Below are positions 6,189 through 6,246 of a DNA stretch of 6,246 nucleotides, piece by piece. Source of the DNA: CAKRPJ01 sp934376955 (GTDB lineage: Bacteria; Bacillota; Clostridia; Lachnospirales; Lachnospiraceae); contig CAKRPJ010000079.1 of assembly GCA_934376955.1 (NCBI GenBank), forward strand, positions 1 through 6,246. The letters run 5' to 3'. A model generated the notes under the pieces. The model made no database searches. It worked only from the letters and a program-made list of their open reading frames with translations, and was not told the origin of the DNA. The position numbers and the translations under genes were made by a program. Each line of letters starts with the position of its first letter. The stretch's first letter is position 1.

Positions 6189-6246
6189 ATGAGAAGAATC
6201 AATGTTGAAACCATTACACAGAATATCAAAGAAATGTGCATTGAGG
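6189..6246 (+). CDS. Fumarate hydratase class I alpha subunit (or L-tartrate dehydratase alpha), N-terminal fragment
   Basis: Only 19 codons are visible before the window ends: MRRINVETITQNIKEMCIE. The pattern M-R-x-I-N-V-x-x-I-T-x-x-I-K-x-M-C-I-E matches the start of the alpha subunit of the two-subunit class I (iron-sulfur) fumarases and of the related L-tartrate dehydratases of anaerobes. These enzymes hydrate fumarate to malate, or dehydrate tartrate, using an oxygen-sensitive 4Fe-4S cluster. The iron-binding cysteines are beyond the window. The ATG is preceded by AAGAAGGG ending ten bases upstream. If correct, a beta-subunit gene should follow directly. The short length visible limits the call and cannot separate fumarase from tartrate dehydratase. 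Confidence 0.65.
   Translation, partial: MRRINVETITQNIKEMCIE

Overview
The window looks like a chromosomal segment of a low-to-moderate GC Gram-positive anaerobe of the class Clostridia, most likely a Lachnospiraceae-type gut bacterium. The basis is the hrcA-grpE-dnaK-dnaJ order, a perfect CIRCE operator, consensus sigma-A promoters, AGGAGG-type ribosome binding sites, a DnaK whose ATPase domain is shorter than the proteobacterial one, and a class I fumarase start downstream. The genus cannot be fixed from the sequence alone.

Layout. Positions 1-252 (minus strand) hold the first 84 codons of a secreted protein with a clear signal peptide; the rest lies outside the window. Positions 253-516 are a divergent control region. 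It carries a consensus promoter for the minus-strand gene, then an A-rich upstream stretch, a near-consensus promoter and a perfect CIRCE element for the heat-shock operon. Positions 517-5321 are the class I heat-shock operon: hrcA (repressor that binds CIRCE), grpE (nucleotide exchange factor), dnaK (Hsp70) and dnaJ (class I Hsp40). A GC-rich hairpin with a poor T-tract lies between dnaK and dnaJ. Positions 5386-5931 encode a HxGH-type nucleotidyltransferase related to NMN adenylyltransferases, in the place after dnaJ where many Firmicutes carry prmA. Positions 5932-6188 are non-coding and contain an elaborate inverted-repeat element (5946-6030) followed by a sigma-A promoter. From 6189 a class I fumarate hydratase alpha subunit (or the related tartrate dehydratase) begins and runs off the window.

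How the genes work together. HrcA with CIRCE forms a negative feedback loop: when unfolded protein occupies the chaperones, HrcA loses activity and the operon is derepressed. DnaJ delivers substrates and stimulates DnaK ATPase, and GrpE releases ADP. The nucleotidyltransferase may be a passenger of the operon or separately expressed; nothing in the sequence ties it to protein folding.

Most of the window is a textbook heat-shock locus. The least explained signal is the structured element at 5946-6030. Secondary leads are the nucleotidyltransferase directly after dnaJ and a degenerate CtsR-like tandem site over the hrcA -35 box. I saw no mobile element, CRISPR array, tRNA or rRNA.
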